From a virus: a DNA stretch of 27,631 bases. Of this stretch, positions 25,523 through 27,631 are shown piece by piece. Each line of letters begins with the position of its first letter. Within the stretch, counting starts at the first letter, position 1. Position numbers and translations under genes: made by a program. Below the pieces are notes generated by a model, which was given only the letters and a program-made list of their open reading frames with translations, made no database searches and was not told the origin of the DNA. Location: positions 1 to 27,631 of IMG/VR virus record IMGVR_UViG_3300027980_000259, one strand, 5' to 3'.

Positions 25523-27540
25523 TGGATATTCCTTTGACCCTTCTCAAAATTGAGAATGAGCTAAAACAATCTGGTTATTCGGCAAGATTATTTATGGCTG
25601 GCGGTTGTGTAAGAGATATTTTGCTTGGTTATGAACCAAAGGATTGGGACGTTGAGGTCTATGGTGTTCATTCGGCAGATTTGATTGAGACTTTGTCAAA
25701 ATATGGTAAAGTAAGTTCTCACGGCGAATCTTTCTTTGTACATAAGTTGACGAATGATGACGGCGAATTTGATTTTAGTTTGCCGAGAAGAGAAAAGAGC
25801 ACTGGACCGTCACATAAAGATTTTAAAATAATCGCCGATAAAGACACCAGTACTAAAGAAGCTTGTCTTCGTAGAGATTTTACTATAAATTCTATGTTAA
25901 TGAGTTTTGATGGCACTATTATTGATCATTACGGCGGTCAAAAAGATCTTAAAGATGGTATCTTGCATCCAACTTCTGTAAAGTTTTGTGAGGATCCATT
26001 GCGTGTTCTTCGTGCGGCACAATTTCTTGCACGATTTCAATTTGAACCATCTGCAGATTTGATAACATATTCTAAAATTCTGCATAGAGATTATTATACA
26101 ATCTCAAAAGAGAGAATCTGGGGAGAGTGGAAAAAGATTGCAACTGCTATTCAGCCGAGTCGAGCATTGCAATTTTTGAATAATACTGGTTGGCTATCGT
26201 ATACGCCTGCTCTTCAGCAAATGATTTTTACGCCGCAAGATCCCGAATATCACCCAGAAGGCGATGTCTTCACACACACGTGTCATGTTGTTGATATGAT
26301 GTATGCGATTATTGCACAAAGAAATATTTTTAATACAGATTATAGTATTCAAATGTTTTTTGCGGCATTGTGTCATGATATTGGTAAGTACAAAACTACC
26401 AAATTTCATAAAGGCCATATTGCCTCACACAATCATGAAAAAATCGCCGATGACATTATTGATGATTTATTTAACCAAATTGGTGTTCCAGATATGTATG
26501 TTAGACCGGTTAAAGGTTTAACTAAGTATCATATGCTTGATAGCAATATGAAACTATCATCAAAAAATATTAAGAAATTAGCGTTCAAACTTAGTGAGTT
26601 TGGCATAAATATTTCAGAATTATTGATGCTTGTACGCTCTGATATGTTTGGTCGCGGTGATAAATTGCCAGATGATCAGCATGTTGCCTTCATTCATAAT
26701 TTAGAAGAGACTGCGTCTAAGCTTAATGTGTTGTTTAGCAAAGAGCCTCGAAAAGTCAGTGGTTATGATTTAATTAAAGCTGGTGCTAAACCGGGACCAG
26801 AAATGGGTCAAGCTTTGGATCATGTATATCGTGTTCAATTGAGTAATTCTGATTTTGATAAAGAGAAGTTGATAAAAGATGGTATGGGTGTTTATAAATC
26901 TCTTATAATGACTCCGGAAGAAAAAATACTTAAGGTAGAAATTGGAAATATAAGAGATAAGTATAATAAAAATAACACCTTTAAGAAAACAGAAAAAAGA
27001 ATGAAATCTGCTTTGAGGAATGGTAAAAAATTTATTACATTTTTCAGAGTAAATGAAGAATATGGATTTTTAAGTCAATGGTTTAGATGTAATTTTAAAA
27101 TGATGCTTGGTGGAGAGGAATGTAAATTTACATCTGCTGAACAAGCTATGATGTTTATGAAAGCAAATTTGTTTGATGATCATCAAATTAAAGAAAGAAT
27201 TTTAAAGACACACGATCCAAATGAAGTTAAAAAATTAGGAAGACAGGTAAAAAATTTCAATGAATATATGTGGAGTGTATCTAACAAAAAAATAGTTAAT
27301 TCCATTAATATGTTGAAATTTAATCAGAATGAGGATCTTAAAGAAAGATTGCTAGCAACTAATGATACAGTATTGATTGAAGCTAGTCCTTATGATAAGA
27401 TTTGGGGTGTTGGTTTATCTGCCGATGATCCTAGGATAGGTGACCCAGATAAGTGGTTGGGTAAAAATTTGCTTGGGCTTTGTCTGATGAAGGTTAGAGA
27501 TAGAATTCTGTTTGAAAAAGAAATTCAGGAGATATCATGA
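25522..27540 (+). CDS. CCA-adding tRNA nucleotidyltransferase-HD-NADAR fusion
   Basis: Three parts are visible in 672 residues. (1) A class II poly(A)/CCA nucleotidyltransferase: GGCVRD at 27-32, catalytic D41-x-D43 in KDWDVEVYG, RRDFTIN at 117-123 and DPLRVLRAAQFLARF at 158-172. (2) An HD domain: H252 region and CHDIGK at 284-289, as in E. coli Cca. (3) A NADAR domain at about 505-662: YGFLSQW, TSAEQAMMFMKA with E540, LGRQVKNF, W584 and WGVGL...DPDKWLGKNLLG. Part 1 would rebuild CCA ends of the phage tRNAs, none of which encode CCA. NADAR enzymes strip ADP-ribose from guanine in DNA, or from NAD-derived metabolites. The fusion is unusual. The start overlaps the HTH gene's stop and the stop overlaps the next ATG. 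Confidence 0.88.
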   Translation: MDIPLTLLKIENELKQSGYSARLFMAGGCVRDILLGYEPKDWDVEVYGVHSADLIETLSKYGKVSSHGESFFVHKLTNDDGEFDFSLPRREKSTGPSHKDFKIIADKDTSTKEACLRRDFTINSMLMSFDGTIIDHYGGQKDLKDGILHPTSVKFCEDPLRVLRAAQFLARFQFEPSADLITYSKILHRDYYTISKERIWGEWKKIATAIQPSRALQFLNNTGWLSYTPALQQMIFTPQDPEYHPEGDVFTHTCHVVDMMYAIIAQRNIFNTDYSIQMFFAALCHDIGKYKTTKFHKGHIASHNHEKIADDIIDDLFNQIGVPDMYVRPVKGLTKYHMLDSNMKLSSKNIKKLAFKLSEFGINISELLMLVRSDMFGRGDKLPDDQHVAFIHNLEETASKLNVLFSKEPRKVSGYDLIKAGAKPGPEMGQALDHVYRVQLSNSDFDKEKLIKDGMGVYKSLIMTPEEKILKVEIGNIRDKYNKNNTFKKTEKRMKSALRNGKKFITFFRVNEEYGFLSQWFRCNFKMMLGGEECKFTSAEQAMMFMKANLFDDHQIKERILKTHDPNEVKKLGRQVKNFNEYMWSVSNKKIVNSINMLKFNQNEDLKERLLATNDTVLIEASPYDKIWGVGLSADDPRIGDPDKWLGKNLLGLCLMKVRDRILFEKEIQEIS

Positions 27541-27631
27541 ATAAGTTTTTTACATGGATAAAAAGTTTCTTCAAATCAGATGAGTGTCAACATGATTTTT
27601 ATCTTATCAAAACTATGTCTCTCTACGAAAT
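27537..27631 (+). CDS. Unknown protein, 5' part only
   Basis: The first 31 codons (MNKFFTWIKSFFKSDECQHD and onward) of a gene run off the window. The ATG overlaps the preceding stop (ATGA), so it belongs to the same operon. It has an amphipathic basic N-terminus. Too little is present to assign a function. Confidence 0.5.
   Translation, partial: MNKFFTWIKSFFKSDECQHDFYLIKTMSLYE

Overview
The window is part of the genome of a large tailed bacteriophage (Caudoviricetes). The support is a terminase large subunit, a ClpP-fold protease of the prohead-protease type, homing-type HNH nucleases, several tRNA genes, a phage-encoded CCA-adding enzyme and dense runs of very small overlapping genes. The host cannot be named. 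Ribosome binding sites are AGGAG-like throughout, and three promoters in the middle segment have sigma70-like -35 and -10 boxes with a 16 bp spacer.

Layout. (1) Positions 1-6799, minus strand: a packaging and head module. In transcription order it holds a 50-residue protein, a sigma-region-2-like protein, an HTH/coiled-coil protein (candidate small terminase), a GDP-mannose-4,6-dehydratase-like enzyme, a small protein, a membrane-anchored PAS-like protein, a ClpP-fold protease, two HNH endonucleases, an ERCC4-fold nuclease and the start of the large terminase. (2) Positions 6800-6944: divergent control region. (3) Positions 6945-14752, plus strand: two small genes, then a more GC-rich segment of ORFan genes. 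Nearly every gene there is followed by its own hairpin terminator. Four intergenic regions carry a GACAAATGTCCGCGA dyad. A LexA-like winged-helix regulator (10220) sits here, and an ORFan gene (11419-13029) is flanked by two 15-bp iteron arrays and is itself full of TGTACA. (4) Positions 14753-25522, plus strand: a translation and RNA region with tRNA-Lys(TTT), tRNA-Ile(TAT), two tRNAs with abnormal anticodon loops, a short tmRNA-like RNA, a large ornate RNA of about 680 nt ending in an intrinsic terminator (21110-21792), a second hairpin-rich region of about 620 nt (14755-15380), a KH-domain protein, zinc-ribbon proteins and many tiny membrane or soluble proteins. (5) Positions 25522-27540: a tRNA nucleotidyltransferase with an HD domain, fused to a C-terminal NADAR (ADP-ribose-removing) domain. 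A truncated gene follows.

How it fits together (inference). The tRNAs do not encode CCA, so the phage CCA enzyme would complete them. Its fused NADAR domain suggests repair of ADP-ribosylated tRNA, or defence against ADP-ribosylating host immunity. The iteron arrays, dyads and LexA-like gene look like a self-contained replication, partition or regulatory module of different composition from its surroundings.
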